A DNA stretch of 64,000 nucleotides from positions 4,836,001-4,900,000 of the forward strand of contig NZ_CP117430.1 of assembly GCF_030687395.1 (NCBI RefSeq), written 5' to 3'. Below are positions 44,438 to 53,726 of this stretch, piece after piece. How positions within the stretch are numbered: the first letter of the stretch is position 1; each line of letters opens with the position of its first letter. Position numbers and translations under genes: made by a program. The DNA comes from Pseudomonas wuhanensis. Its GTDB lineage: Bacteria > Pseudomonadota > Gammaproteobacteria > Pseudomonadales > Pseudomonadaceae. The notes below the pieces were generated by a model. The model did not search any database and was not told the DNA's origin. It saw only the letters and a list, made by a program, of their open reading frames with translations.

Positions 44438-44535
44438 TACAGGCCTTTCGGCTATCTGCGACTGGCGTGAAAGACGAAAGTGCGGCAGTCTTAGGCACCC
44501 GAACAGGCCCGAAAAGGGGCTTGAATAATAATTTC

Positions 44536-44553
44536 AGTGCACAAGTGTACATT
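44536..44553. promoter_or_regulatory. candidate DesT/FabR-type operator before fabA
   Basis: AGTGCACAAGTGTACATT is an imperfect 18-base palindrome (core TGCACA-AG-TGTACA). It resembles the operators of the unsaturated-fatty-acid repressors FabR (E. coli) and DesT (P. aeruginosa), which sit ahead of fabA. It lies 131 bases upstream of the fabA start. Seen in sequence; factor identity is inferred. Confidence 0.5.
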
Positions 44554-44684
44554 CATGTCCTTGGTGCTGTGACTTTCACCACAACGCAATAGTCTATGAG
44601 TAGGCTGCTGACTCGAGGCATGAACGCTTCGATCGGCCGGGAAGATTCGCCCCACCCTGCCGCATGGACTATTGAGGAGCTCGC

Positions 44685-45200
44685 ATGACCAAACAAAACG
44701 CCTTTACCCGGGAAGACCTGCTGCGCTGCAGTCGTGGTGAGTTGTTCGGCCCGGGTAACGCGCAACTGCCCGCCCCGAACATGCTGATGGTCGATCGCAT
44801 CACTCATATCAGCGAAGAGGGTGGCAAGTACGGCAAAGGTGAATTGGTCGCCGAGCTGGATATCACTCCAGACCTGTGGTTCTTCGCCTGCCACTTCGAA
44901 GGTGATCCGGTAATGCCGGGCTGCCTGGGCCTTGATGCCATGTGGCAACTGGTCGGTTTTTTCCTCGGCTGGCAAGGCTTGCCGGGCCGCGGACGCGCCC
45001 TGGGTTCGGGCGAAGTTAAATTCTTTGGCCAGGTACTGCCGACCGCCAAGAAAGTCACCTATAACATCCATATCAAACGCGTCCTGAAGGGCAAGCTGAA
45101 CATGGCCATTGCCGATGGTTCGGTGACCGTCGACGGCCGCGAAATTTATACCGCCGAAGGCCTTCGGGTCGGCGTTTTCACCTCCACTGACAACTTCTAA
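44685..45200 (+). CDS. fabA: 3-hydroxydecanoyl-ACP dehydratase/isomerase FabA
   Basis: 171 residues, same as E. coli. Active-site H70 ([17 protein letters not shown]) and D84 ([11 protein letters not shown]) are present, so it can both dehydrate and isomerise the C10 intermediate. That step commits carbon to unsaturated fatty acids. ATG follows GAGGAGC. The fabB start is 11 bp after the stop, giving the classic fabAB operon, and a DesT/FabR-like palindrome lies upstream. Confidence 0.97.
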   Translation: MTKQNAFTREDLLRCSRGELFGPGNAQLPAPNMLMVDRITHISEEGGKYGKGELVAELDITPDLWFFACHFEGDPVMPGCLGLDAMWQLVGFFLGWQGLPGRGRALGSGEVKFFGQVLPTAKKVTYNIHIKRVLKGKLNMAIADGSVTVDGREIYTAEGLRVGVFTSTDNF

Positions 45201-45211
45201 GGGTTATCCGC

Positions 45212-46432
45212 ATGCGCCGCGTCGTTATCACTGGTCTGGGCATCGTTTCGTGCCTGGGCAATGACAAAGAGACCGTCTCCGCTAACCTGCGTGCAAGCCG
45301 CCCTGGCATCCGGTTCAACCCGGAATATGCCGAAATGGGTCTGCGTAGCCAGGTTTCCGGCTCCATTGACCTTCCCCTCGAAGAGCTGATCGATCGCAAG
45401 ATCTATCGCTTCGTCGGCCACGCGGCGGCTTACGCCTACCTGGCCATGAAAGATGCCATCGCTGACTCCGGCCTGACCGAAGAGCAAGTGTCCAACCCGC
45501 GTACCGGTCTGATCGCCGGTTCCGGTGGTGCCTCCACGCTGAACCAGATGGAAGCGCTGGACATCCTGCGCGAGAAAGGCGTCAAGCGCGTCGGCCCATA
45601 TCGCGTAACGCGGACCATGAGCAGCACTGTTTCCGCCTGCCTGGCCACCCCGTTCAAGATCAAGGGCCTGAACTACTCCATCGCTTCTGCCTGCGCCACC
45701 AGTGCCCACTGCATCGGTACGGCCATGGAACAGATCCAGATGGGCAAGCAGGACATCGTGTTCGCCGGCGGCGGTGAAGAAGAGCATTGGAGCCAATCGT
45801 TCCTGTTCGACGCCATGGGCGCACTGTCCAGCCAGTACAACGAAACCCCGGAAAAAGCTTCCCGCGCCTACGACGCCAAGCGTGACGGTTTCGTCATCGC
45901 CGGCGGTGGCGGCATGGTCGTGGTCGAAGAGCTGGAACACGCTCTGGCCCGCGGCGCGAAGATCTACGCGGAAATCGTTGGCTACGGAGCGACCTCCGAC
46001 GGCTACGACATGGTCGCCCCAAGCGGCGAAGGCGCCATCCGCTGCATGCAGATGGCCATGTCCACCGTCGACGCACCGATCGACTACCTGAACACCCACG
46101 GCACCTCGACTCCGGTCGGCGACGTCATGGAAATGAAAGGTGTGCGTGAAGTGTTCGGCGACAAGGCTCCGGCCATCAGCTCCACCAAGAGCCTGTCGGG
46201 TCACTCCCTGGGCGCCGCCGGCGTTCACGAAGCGATCTACTGCATGCTGATGATGGAAGGCAACTTCATGGCAGGCTCCGCCAACATCGACGAACTGGAC
46301 CCGGAAGTGGCAGACATGCCAATCCTGACCAAGACTCGCGAAGACGCCACCATCAACACCGTGATGAGCAACAGCTTCGGCTTCGGTGGCACCAACGCCA
46401 CGCTGGTACTGAAGCGCTGGCAGGGCAAGTAA
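45212..46432 (+). CDS. fabB: 3-oxoacyl-ACP synthase I FabB
   Basis: 406 residues. Catalytic Cys-His-His triad: C161 in [14 protein letters not shown]296 in [13 protein letters not shown] and H331 in [13 protein letters not shown]. The C-terminal [17 protein letters not shown] loop is intact. FabB elongates the cis-3-decenoyl-ACP produced by FabA. It is followed by a strong terminator, closing the fabAB operon. Confidence 0.97.
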   Translation: MRRVVITGLGIVSCLGNDKETVSANLRASRPGIRFNPEYAEMGLRSQVSGSIDLPLEELIDRKIYRFVGHAAAYAYLAMKDAIADSGLTEEQVSNPRTGLIAGSGGASTLNQMEALDILREKGVKRVGPYRVTRTMSSTVSACLATPFKIKGLNYSIASACATSAHCIGTAMEQIQMGKQDIVFAGGGEEEHWSQSFLFDAMGALSSQYNETPEKASRAYDAKRDGFVIAGGGGMVVVEELEHALARGAKIYAEIVGYGATSDGYDMVAPSGEGAIRCMQMAMSTVDAPIDYLNTHGTSTPVGDVMEMKGVREVFGDKAPAISSTKSLSGHSLGAAGVHEAIYCMLMMEGNFMAGSANIDELDPEVADMPILTKTREDATINTVMSNSFGFGGTNATLVLKRWQGK

Positions 46433-46453
46433 TACCCCGCCGCTTCGCCGCAA

Positions 46454-46488
46454 ACAAAAACGCCCCGACTGGTTCGGGGCGTTTTTTT
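46454..46488 (+). terminator. rho-independent terminator of fabAB
   Basis: AAAAACGCCCCGA and TTCGGGGCGTTTTTTT make a stem of about 12 bp with an ACTGG-type loop and a seven-T tail. It lies 22 bases past the fabB stop. Confidence 0.92.
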
Positions 46489-46520
46489 GTGCCTGAAATA
46501 ATTAATCGGGCAAGGCGTAA

Positions 46521-46617
46521 AACCTGTGGGAGCTGGCTTGCCTGCGATAGCGGTGTGTCAGGCAACATCAATGTCTGATGTGCCGACGTCATCGCGGGCA
46601 AGCCAGCTCCCACAGTT
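46521..46617. repeat. REP doublet (class A, GCTGGCTTGC variant) after fabB
   Basis: AACCTGTGGGAGCTGGCTTGC-type and GCAAGCCAGCTCCCACAGTT arms flank a centre with TGTCAGGCAACATC. The arm reads CCAGCT rather than CCCGCT. Confidence 0.9.
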
Positions 46618-46855
46618 TCTGCGATGTTTAATCCATCAGGCTCGAACCGCGGTTTTCTTCCTCTCGAACATGAAACATTTGTCATGAAACTCAATGGCCT
46701 GCGACTGAATGTCGCGTATTTCGCGGGCTGCAGGACTTTTGCCGATTTCGCAAAAATTCGTTACCGAACTCAGTCGTTTACTTAGCAGGCTAACCAAACA
46801 TATAACAAAGACCTGCACACGCCTTGCTGCAGATAACAGAGATTGGAGCTAGCAG

Positions 46856-47044
46856 ATGACTGTAAAAGTAACTGAACGCGACGATTCACATATGTCCCAT
46901 GAAGGCATCGCCGCCGGTATCCGCATCTGGGATGTACATCAACAAGACCTGCTGGTCGGGATGTTCCACTCCGAGACCGAAGCCCACAAATACAAGGCCG
47001 AACTGGAAACACTGGAGCAGCAGCGCGAAGCACGCTCTGCATAA
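46856..47044 (+). CDS. small hypothetical protein
   Basis: 62 residues: MTVKVTERDDSHMSHEGIAA, then a WD-containing hydrophobic patch (GIRIWDVHQQDLLVGMF) and a Lys/Glu/Gln-rich helix (TEAHKYKAELETLEQQREA). Preceded by TTGGAGCTAG with good spacing, and the codon use is typical of the window. No signal peptide or cysteines. Not recognised; such short acidic helices can be protein-binding adaptors, but no function is assigned. It stands alone between fabB and a REP. Confidence 0.65.
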   Translation: MTVKVTERDDSHMSHEGIAAGIRIWDVHQQDLLVGMFHSETEAHKYKAELETLEQQREARSA

Positions 47045-47086
47045 CGAACGCATTGAAATCAACAAAACCCTTGTATCAGTGGGAAC

Positions 47087-47203
47087 TTGTGGCGAGGGAG
47101 CTTGCTCCCGCTTGAGTGCCGTAGCACTCACAAAAATCGGCAATTATTGTCAGATTTTTGGGGCCGCTACGCAGCCCGGCGCGAGCAAGCTCGCTCGCCA
47201 CAA
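47087..47203. repeat. REP doublet (class B) downstream of the 62-residue gene
   Basis: TTGTGGCGAGGGAGCTTGC and GCGAGCAAGCTCGCTCGCCACAA-type arms; the inner arms contain GAGTGCCGTAGCACTC and AAAAATCGGCAATTATTGT. One arm reads GCTCGCTCGCC instead of GCTCCCTCGCC. It lies 4 bases from the DUF2058 stop. Confidence 0.88.
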
Positions 47204-47207
47204 CGGC

Positions 47208-47750
47208 TTACCACATCAGATCGTCAGGGATCTGATAGGCCGCGTACGGATCGTCCTCGGCAGCGACTTCTTCCTTCTTGACGTTCAGCTGCACGATCCG
47301 TTGTGGATCGCGTTCCTGGATCTTCAGGGCCGCCTCACGGGGGATCACTTCGTAACCGCCGGCGTGGTGCACGATCGCCAGGAAGCCATTGCTCAGCTGG
47401 TTGCGCATCAGCGTGTTGACGGAGATGCGCTTGACCTTCTTGTCATCGACGAAGTTGTAGTAGTCCTCGGTGGTCAGCTTGGGCAGGCGTGAGACTTCGA
47501 TCAATTGCTTGACCTGAGCGGCGCGGGCCTTCGCTTCGGCCTTCTCCTGCTGCTGGCGGTTCAGCTCCTGATCGCGCTTGACCTTCTCGGCCATGGCTTC
47601 CTGAGCGGCACGCTGCTGGGAGTCATCGAGTTCGATCTGGCCTTTGTGGGCCAGACGTTGCTGCTTCTGCTTCTCTTTGCCGACCTGTTTGGCCTGCTTT
47701 TGATTGACCAGCCCTGCTTTGAGCAACTGGTCGCGAAGGGAAATGCTCAT
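47208..47750 (-). CDS. DUF2058 (YaiL-like) nucleoprotein/polynucleotide-associated protein
   Basis: 180 residues, very rich in Lys, Gln, Ala and Glu in the first half (LLKAGLVNQKQAKQVGKEKQ, a long basic coiled coil), then a compact C-terminal part (TEDYYNFVDDKKVKRISVNT, NGFLAIVHHAGGYEVIPREA). The YaiL/DUF2058 family is listed as polynucleotide-associated, without a proven reaction. It follows mazG by 28 bp and is probably co-transcribed with it. Confidence 0.85.
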   Translation of the reverse strand: MSISLRDQLLKAGLVNQKQAKQVGKEKQKQQRLAHKGQIELDDSQQRAAQEAMAEKVKRDQELNRQQQEKAEAKARAAQVKQLIEVSRLPKLTTEDYYNFVDDKKVKRISVNTLMRNQLSNGFLAIVHHAGGYEVIPREAALKIQERDPQRIVQLNVKKEEVAAEDDPYAAYQIPDDLMW

Positions 47751-47778
47751 GGTGCTTATTTCTCACTTAGGCAACTGC

Positions 47779-48612
47779 TCAACCGCAGCTGGGCAAATTC
47801 TTTTCCTGACGTTTGGCTTCGCCCCACAAGGCGTCCAACTCTTCGAGGGTGCAATCTTCTATGGGACGGTGGGTGTCGCGCAATGCCTGTTCGATAAAAC
47901 GGAAGCGTCTTTCAAATTTTGAGTTAGCGCCGCGCAGTGCGGTTTCCGGATCGACCTTGAGGTGTCGCGCCAGATTGACCACGGAAAACAGCAAGTCGCC
48001 GACTTCATCGGCAATCGCTGCCGAGTCATTGTCGGCCATGGCTTCGAGCACTTCATCGAGCTCTTCGCGAACCTTGTCGAGCACCGGCAAGGCGTCCGGC
48101 CAGTCGAAACCGACCTGCCCTGCACGCTTCTGCAGTTTTGCCGAACGGGACAGCGCCGGTAACGCGGCAGGCACGTCGTCGAGCAAGGACAACTGCTCCG
48201 GCGCCGAAGACTTCTCGGCGCGCTCTTCAGCCTTGATCTCTTCCCAGCGTTGCTTGACCTGCTCTTCATTCAGTCGCGGGATGTCCAGCGGCGCATACAG
48301 ATCACCGGTGGGGAACACGTGAGGATGACGACGGATCAGCTTGCGCGTGATGCTGTCGACCACGCCATCGAACTCGAAACGCCCTTCTTCCCGAGCCAGT
48401 TGGCTGTAATAAACCACCTGGAACAGCAAGTCGCCCAACTCACCCTGCAAATGATCGAAGTCCCCGCGCTCGATGGCATCGGCGACTTCGTAGGCTTCTT
48501 CCAGGGTGTGCGGGACGATGGTCGCGTAGGTTTGCTTGATGTCCCACGGGCAGCCGTACTGCGGATCGCGCAGACGGTTCATCAGGTGCAGCAAGTCTTC
48601 AAGTGAATACAT
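47779..48612 (-). CDS. mazG: nucleoside triphosphate pyrophosphohydrolase MazG
   Basis: 277 residues with two MazG repeats. The first has CPWDIKQTYATIVPHTLEEA and the metal-binding ExxE EEAYEVADAIERGDFDHLQG, and the second has VREELDEVLEAMADNDSAAI and DEVGDLLFSVVNLARHLKVD. MazG hydrolyses all NTPs to NMPs and pyrophosphate and, in E. coli, lowers ppGpp during starvation. It lies downstream of relA on the same strand, separated by a REP; this pairing is conserved. ATG follows AAGATG without a strong ribosome-binding site. Confidence 0.92.
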   Translation of the reverse strand: MYSLEDLLHLMNRLRDPQYGCPWDIKQTYATIVPHTLEEAYEVADAIERGDFDHLQGELGDLLFQVVYYSQLAREEGRFEFDGVVDSITRKLIRRHPHVFPTGDLYAPLDIPRLNEEQVKQRWEEIKAEERAEKSSAPEQLSLLDDVPAALPALSRSAKLQKRAGQVGFDWPDALPVLDKVREELDEVLEAMADNDSAAIADEVGDLLFSVVNLARHLKVDPETALRGANSKFERRFRFIEQALRDTHRPIEDCTLEELDALWGEAKRQEKNLPSCG

Positions 48613-48630
48613 CTTTTAATCTCTACATAC

Positions 48631-48705
48631 CTGTAGGACCGAGGCTTGCCCGCAAAGGCGGAAAACCTGACACACCGCCTTCGCGGGCAAGCCTCGCTCC
48701 TACAG
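48631..48705. repeat. REP doublet (class A, CTGTAGGA variant) between mazG and relA
   Basis: CTGTAGGACCGAGGCTTGC and GCAAGCCTCGCTCCTACAG arms with a CACACCGCC centre. The arms have diverged from the GTGGGAGC core to GTAGGACC / GCTCCTAC, forming a subfamily represented once here. Confidence 0.85.
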
Positions 48706-48731
48706 TCACCATCAATTTCCGTGCAGCTCTC

Positions 48732-50975
48732 TCACGGTGTGCGGTTACGACGGGTTTCGATGATGTTCGGCAACTGGGAAATCCGCCCCAGCAACCGCCC
48801 CAGTGCATCCAGCCCCGGAATCTCGATGGTCAGGGACATCAACGCCGTGTTGTCCTCTTTGTTCGAACGGGTGTTGACCGCCAGCACGTTGATCCGCTCG
48901 TTGAGCAGTACCTGCGACACGTCACGCAGCAGACCGGAACGGTCGTAGGCACGGATGATGATGTCCACCGGATAAGTGAGCACCGGCACCGGCCCCCAGC
49001 TGACCTGAATGATCCGCTCCGGCTCGCGCCCGGCCAGTTGCAGCACCGAGGCGCAGTCCTGACGGTGGATGCTCACGCCACGGCCCTGGGTGATGTAACC
49101 GACGATGGCGTCCCCCGGCAACGGCTGGCAGCAGCCGGCCATCTGGGTCATCAGGTTGCCGACGCCCTGAATCTGGATGTCGCCACGCTTACCCGGTTTG
49201 TAGCCAGTCGCTTTGCGCGGGATCAGTTCCAGCTGTTCGTTGCCGCGTTCCGGCTCGACCAGTTGCTGCGCCAGATTCACCAATTGCGCCAGGCGCAAAT
49301 CGCCTGCGCCCAATGCGGCGAACATGTCCTCGGCGGTCTTCATGTTGGCCTTCTCGGCCAGCTTGTCGAAGTCCACCTGCGGCAGGCCGAGGCGATTGAG
49401 TTCGCGCTCGAGCAAGGTTTTACCGGCCGCGACGTTCTGATCGCGCGCCTGCAATTTGAACCAGTGAACGATCTTCGCCCGCGCCCGCGAGGTAGTGATG
49501 TAACCCAGGTTCGGGTTCAGCCAGTCGCGGCTCGGAGTGCCGTGCTTGCTGGTGATGATCTCGACCTGTTCACCGGTTTGCAGGCTGTAGTTGAGCGGCA
49601 CGATCCGCCCGTTGATCTTGGCGCCGCGGCAGTTGTGACCGATTTCGGTGTGCACGCGGTAAGCGAAGTCCAGCGGTGTCGCGCCCTTCGGCAAGTCGAT
49701 GGCGTGACCGTCCGGGGTAAAGATGTAGACCCGGTCCGGCTCGATATCAACGCGCAGTTGTTCGGCAAGGCCACCAATATCACCCAGCTCTTCGTGCCAC
49801 TCGAGCACCTGACGCAGCCAGGAGATCTTCTCTTCGTAGTGGTTCGAGCCGGACTTGACGTCGGTGCCCTTGTATTTCCAGTGGGCGCAGACCCCCAGCT
49901 CGGCTTCTTCGTGCATCGCATGGGTGCGGATCTGCACTTCCAGCACCTTGCCTTCAGGGCCGATTACCGCGGTGTGCAGCGAGCGGTAGCCGTTCTCCTT
50001 CGGGTTGGCGATGTAGTCGTCGAACTCTTTCGGAATGTGCCGCCACAGGGTATGGACGATGCCGAGCGCGGTGTAGCAGTCACGCATTTCCGGCACCAGC
50101 ACACGAACAGCGCGCACGTCGTAAATCTGGCTGAATTCCAGACCCTTGCGCTGCATTTTGCGCCAGATCGAATAGATGTGTTTGGCCCGACCGCTGATGT
50201 CGGCATCGACGCCGGTGGCCTGCAACTCGTCTTTGAGTTGGGTCATCACGTCGGCGATGAAGCGCTCGCGGTCCAGCCGTCGCTCGTGGAGCAACTTGGC
50301 GATCTGCTTGTACTGATCGGGCTCAAGATAGCGGAAGGACAAGTCCTCCAGCTCCCACTTGATATGACCGATGCCGAGGCGGTGGGCGAGCGGCGCGTAA
50401 ATGTCGAAGACTTCACGGGCGACGCGATTGCGCTTCTCGTCGTCGGCTGTTTTCACCGCGCGGATCGCACAGGTGCGCTCGGCCAGCTTGATCAGCGCGA
50501 CGCGCACGTCGTCGACCATGGCCACGAGCATTTTGCGCAGGTTTTCGACCTGGCCCTGAGTGCCCAGTACCAAGGATTGACGGGGGCTCAGGCTGGCGCT
50601 GATCGCCGCCATGCGCAACACGCCGTCGATAAGTTTGGCGACCACCGGACCGAAACGCTGGCTGACCGCCGGCAACTGGATCTGGCCTTCGCGTACGCCG
50701 CGGTACAGCACCGCCGCGACCAACGAATCCTGGTCGAGTTTGAGGTCGGCGAGAATCTCGGCGATTTCAAGGCCCGTGCGGAAACTCGAGGTCCCTTCGG
50801 ACCACAGATTCTTCGCCGCATTGGCTTGTTGTTCGGCCTCGCGAGCGAACTCGCAGGCTTCCTTCAAGGCTTCGCGATCCAGTGCCGCATCGACACTGAC
50901 CGCATGATCGAGCCAAGCCTCGAGATTGATACTGCCGTCGGTGTTGATCGGCTGGTGTGCTCTCACCTGTACCAT
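48732..50975 (-). CDS. relA: GTP pyrophosphokinase RelA
   Basis: 747 residues. Degenerate HD hydrolase-like domain (about 30-190; the HD pair is lost and replaced by YRGVREGQ), synthetase domain (about 230-375) with ELEDLSFRYLEPDQYKQIAK, RAVRVLVPEMRDCYTALGIV and PKENGYRSLHTAVIGPEGKV, TGS (about 405-465; VYIFTPDGHAIDLPKGATPL), zinc-finger or RIS region with cysteines (AGCCQPLPGD), and ACT (about 665-745). This is the ribosome-bound (p)ppGpp synthase of the stringent response. A gap of 128 bp separates it from rlmD upstream on the minus strand. Confidence 0.96.
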   Translation of the reverse strand: MVQVRAHQPINTDGSINLEAWLDHAVSVDAALDREALKEACEFAREAEQQANAAKNLWSEGTSSFRTGLEIAEILADLKLDQDSLVAAVLYRGVREGQIQLPAVSQRFGPVVAKLIDGVLRMAAISASLSPRQSLVLGTQGQVENLRKMLVAMVDDVRVALIKLAERTCAIRAVKTADDEKRNRVAREVFDIYAPLAHRLGIGHIKWELEDLSFRYLEPDQYKQIAKLLHERRLDRERFIADVMTQLKDELQATGVDADISGRAKHIYSIWRKMQRKGLEFSQIYDVRAVRVLVPEMRDCYTALGIVHTLWRHIPKEFDDYIANPKENGYRSLHTAVIGPEGKVLEVQIRTHAMHEEAELGVCAHWKYKGTDVKSGSNHYEEKISWLRQVLEWHEELGDIGGLAEQLRVDIEPDRVYIFTPDGHAIDLPKGATPLDFAYRVHTEIGHNCRGAKINGRIVPLNYSLQTGEQVEIITSKHGTPSRDWLNPNLGYITTSRARAKIVHWFKLQARDQNVAAGKTLLERELNRLGLPQVDFDKLAEKANMKTAEDMFAALGAGDLRLAQLVNLAQQLVEPERGNEQLELIPRKATGYKPGKRGDIQIQGVGNLMTQMAGCCQPLPGDAIVGYITQGRGVSIHRQDCASVLQLAGREPERIIQVSWGPVPVLTYPVDIIIRAYDRSGLLRDVSQVLLNERINVLAVNTRSNKEDNTALMSLTIEIPGLDALGRLLGRISQLPNIIETRRNRTP

Positions 50976-51103
50976 CTTGCTTTACCTTCCCTACGACGCA
51001 GATTCAATGCGTCAAATCGCTGACCGTTGCTGCCCGTGTGCACTCGCGGGGCTAAGACGAATGCGCTTTGCACGAGCGGGTCAGTCGGACCAGACGAGCC
51101 GTC

Positions 51104-52456
51104 CTAGCTCGCGTCAAATAACGCCATGGCCTCGACATGTGCCGTCTGAGGAAACATATCGAGAATCCCGGCACGTTTTAACCGGTAGCCCTGCTTGATC
51201 AATTCGGCCGTGTCGCGCGCCAACGTTGCAGGGTTGCACGACACATACACCAATCGTTTGGCGCCCAGGGACGCCAGCTTGCGCACCACCTCGAAAGCGC
51301 CGTCGCGAGGTGGGTCCAAGAGTACCGCACAAAAGCCTTCATCGGCCCATTCGGCATCGGCCAAAGGCTGGGATAAATCGGCCTGAAAAAACTTTGCGTT
51401 ATGCAGATTATTGCTGACAGCATTCGCGGCGGCACGCTCGACCATCGCCTGCACGCCCTCCACCGCCACCACTTCGCGAACGGTTTTGGCCAGCGGCAAG
51501 GCAAAGTTGCCCAACCCACAAAACAGATCCAGAACCCGCTCATCAGATTTCGGCGCCAACCACGCCAACGCCTGGGCGACCATCGCTTCGTTGACCCCGG
51601 CATTGACCTGGATGAAATCCCCCGGCCGATACGCCAGGTTCAAGTCCCACTGTTCAAGGCGATAGCCCAGCGACTGATCGGCCTCGACCGGTTGGGGCTC
51701 GCCCTCCCCATGCAGCCACAACTGGGCTTCATGGAACGCGCAGAATTCCTTGAGGATGGTCATGTCGGCTTCGGACAACGGCGCCATGTGCCGCAGCAAT
51801 ACCGCCAATGACGAACCACTGAACAACTCCACATGCCCCAGTGCCTGAGGTTTGCTCAAGCGCCGCAGCATCTCCGGCAAGCGGGTCATGATCGGTTGCA
51901 AGGGCTGTACCAGCACCGGGCATTCGTTGATGGCGACGATGTCCTGACTGCCGGCAGCGCGGAAGCCGACCTCGAGTTTTTTCGCTTTCATGTCCCAACG
52001 CACCGCCACTCGGGCGCGACGACGGTAGCCGAATTCCGGACCGCTCAACGGCGCTGCCCACTCATCAGGTTCGACACCGGCAACCCGCGACAATTGCTCG
52101 GCGAGCATGCGCTGTTTCAGGGCGAGCTGTTCGTTGTGGGGCAGATGCTGCACGCTGCAACCGCCACAACGAGCGGCATGAGCGCACGGTGCCGGGCGGC
52201 GCAATTCACTGGACTGGAACACGCGCTCGGTGCGCGCCTCGACCACTTTTCCGTGGGCACCCAAGACCCGCACCTCGACATCTTCACCGGCCAATGCGCC
52301 GATGACGAACCAGGTGCGACCTTCGAAAAACGCGATACCGCGACCGTCATTGGCCAGGCGCTCGATGGTCAAGCGCTGCTTTTTGCCGGTCGGGACTTGC
52401 GGGGCCTTGCTGCCGCCCGTGGGCTGGAAGCGCAGGCCTCTCTCGTGCTTGGCCAT
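51104..52456 (-). CDS. rlmD: 23S rRNA m5U1939 methyltransferase RlmD
   Basis: 450 residues. N-terminal TRAM domain ([20 protein letters not shown]), a four-cysteine Fe-S cluster site including [16 protein letters not shown] and NECPVLV, and a class I methyltransferase domain with [17 protein letters not shown] (SAM loop) and the nucleophile motif [13 protein letters not shown] followed by [13 protein letters not shown]. Uses SAM to form m5U1939 of 23S rRNA. Its ATG shares one base with the cysM stop (TGATG), so the two are coupled. The relA gene lies downstream. Confidence 0.95.
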   Translation of the reverse strand: MAKHERGLRFQPTGGSKAPQVPTGKKQRLTIERLANDGRGIAFFEGRTWFVIGALAGEDVEVRVLGAHGKVVEARTERVFQSSELRRPAPCAHAARCGGCSVQHLPHNEQLALKQRMLAEQLSRVAGVEPDEWAAPLSGPEFGYRRRARVAVRWDMKAKKLEVGFRAAGSQDIVAINECPVLVQPLQPIMTRLPEMLRRLSKPQALGHVELFSGSSLAVLLRHMAPLSEADMTILKEFCAFHEAQLWLHGEGEPQPVEADQSLGYRLEQWDLNLAYRPGDFIQVNAGVNEAMVAQALAWLAPKSDERVLDLFCGLGNFALPLAKTVREVVAVEGVQAMVERAAANAVSNNLHNAKFFQADLSQPLADAEWADEGFCAVLLDPPRDGAFEVVRKLASLGAKRLVYVSCNPATLARDTAELIKQGYRLKRAGILDMFPQTAHVEAMALFDAS

Positions 52457-53358
52457 CAGTTGGGCGCGTCGAAAATGCCGGTCGACAAGTAACGGTCGCC
52501 ACGGTCGCAGATGATCGCGACGATCACCGCGTTTTCAACTTCCTTGGACAGACGCAGCATCGCCGCCACGGCACCGCCAGAAGACACACCACAGAAGATG
52601 CCTTCTTCGCGGGCCAGACGACGGGTCACGTCTTCGGCTTCGCTTTGCGCCATGTCGACGATCCGGTCCACGCGATCGACCTGGTAGATCTTCGGCAGAT
52701 ATTCCTGCGGCCAGCGACGGATGCCCGGAATCGCCGAGCCTTCCATCGGTTGCAGGCCGATGATCTGCACGTTGTCGTTCTGTTCCTTGAGGTAGCGCGA
52801 AACACCCATGATGGTGCCGGTGGTGCCCATCGAGCTGACGAAATGCGTGATGGTGCCCTGGGTCTGACGCCAGATTTCCGGGCCGGTGGTGGTGTAGTGC
52901 GCCTCGGGATTGTCGAAGTTGGCAAACTGGTCCAATACTTTGCCCCGGCCCTCGGCTTCCATTCGCTGGGCGAGGTCGCGCGCGCCTTCCATGCCTTCTT
53001 CCTGGCTGACCAGAATCAGCTCGGCGCCATAGGCCGTCATCGCGGCTTTGCGTTCGGCGCTGGAGTTGTCCGGCATGATCAGGATCATCTTGTAACCCTT
53101 GATCGCGGCAGCCATGGCCAGGGCGATCCCGGTGTTGCCCGAGGTCGCTTCGATCAGCGTATCGCCGGCGTGGATCTGCCCGCGCAATTCGGCGCGGGTG
53201 ATCATCGACAGCGCCGGACGGTCCTTGACCGAACCCGCCGGGTTATTCCCTTCGAGCTTGAGCAAAAGGGTGTTGCTGGTGGCGCCAGGCAGGCGCTGCA
53301 AACGGACCAGCGGAGTGTTGCCGACGCAATCGGCGATGGTTGGGTACTGCAAGGTCAT
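52456..53358 (-). CDS. cysM: cysteine synthase B (CysM)
   Basis: 300 residues from [23 protein letters not shown]-binding Lys in [19 protein letters not shown] and the substrate loop [35 protein letters not shown] closes the PLP phosphate site. [20 protein letters not shown] separates it from CysK. Makes cysteine from O-acetylserine with sulfide or thiosulfate. It is the first gene of the cysM-rlmD run, diverging from gacS across 368 bp, as cysM and gacS do in P. aeruginosa. Confidence 0.95.
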   Translation of the reverse strand: MTLQYPTIADCVGNTPLVRLQRLPGATSNTLLLKLEGNNPAGSVKDRPALSMITRAELRGQIHAGDTLIEATSGNTGIALAMAAAIKGYKMILIMPDNSSAERKAAMTAYGAELILVSQEEGMEGARDLAQRMEAEGRGKVLDQFANFDNPEAHYTTTGPEIWRQTQGTITHFVSSMGTTGTIMGVSRYLKEQNDNVQIIGLQPMEGSAIPGIRRWPQEYLPKIYQVDRVDRIVDMAQSEAEDVTRRLAREEGIFCGVSSGGAVAAMLRLSKEVENAVIVAIICDRGDRYLSTGIFDAPN

Positions 53359-53726
53359 GGCGTATTCGCAATCCAGACTGCGGGGGCGCCTATCATACCG
53401 GCAAACGTGCGCAGGCCATATCACGCAAAGTAAGGGGCTTATGGTTTATGGGAATAAGGGCGGTTTTTATCGTGGATGTGAGGGGCCTCTTCGCGGGCAA
53501 GCCCGCAATGGCGTCATCAGCCAATAAAGCAACTCGGCCGTGTTTAAGGGATTGCCTGGCCAGGGGCACCCCAAGGTTTGTCCCTGGCCACCAAAGCATG
53601 GAACTGGCCGACGAATGACGACATCAATTTTACGAAGATTGCCCGCATGCAAATCGCTACACTGCGCAGGTGGCACGTGCCGGACGCATGTGCAGGTCAA
53701 TAAACAGCTGGATGCGGGAGAGATGC
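53359..53726. other. 368-bp divergent region between cysM and gacS
   Basis: It holds a lone REP half (CTTCGCGGGCAAGCCCGC, 53490-53507) and a strong hairpin: TGGCCAGGGGCA (53557-53568) pairs with TGTCCCTGGCCA (53579-53590), 12 bp with one G-T and a 10-base loop, no T-run. TACACT near 53653 may be a gacS -10 element. The gacS ribosome-binding site GGGAGAG is at 53716. No gene is seen. Confidence 0.55.

Larger units (their letters stand above)
46433..46855. other. 423-bp intergenic region after fabB
   Basis: It contains the fabB terminator (46454-46488), a class A REP (46521-46617), and about 235 bp of less G+C-rich sequence (46620-46855) ahead of a small gene. That last part has TTTCGC-containing inverted bits (TTTCGCGGGC, GATTTCGCAAAAATTCG) and CAAACATATAAC near 46795, which could be a promoter. 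No protein gene is convincing; a 60-codon minus-strand frame is present but unsupported. Confidence 0.5.

Noticed and set aside
46636-46818. A 60-codon minus-strand frame between fabB and the 62-residue gene
   Set aside because: No ribosome-binding site or recognisable motif; its C-terminal part is basic but too short to support without conservation data.
48603-51023. An 806-codon open frame on the plus strand opposite relA
   Set aside because: It is the antisense of relA, whose synthetase, TGS and ACT motifs are all intact on the minus strand; long antisense frames are common in high-G+C DNA.
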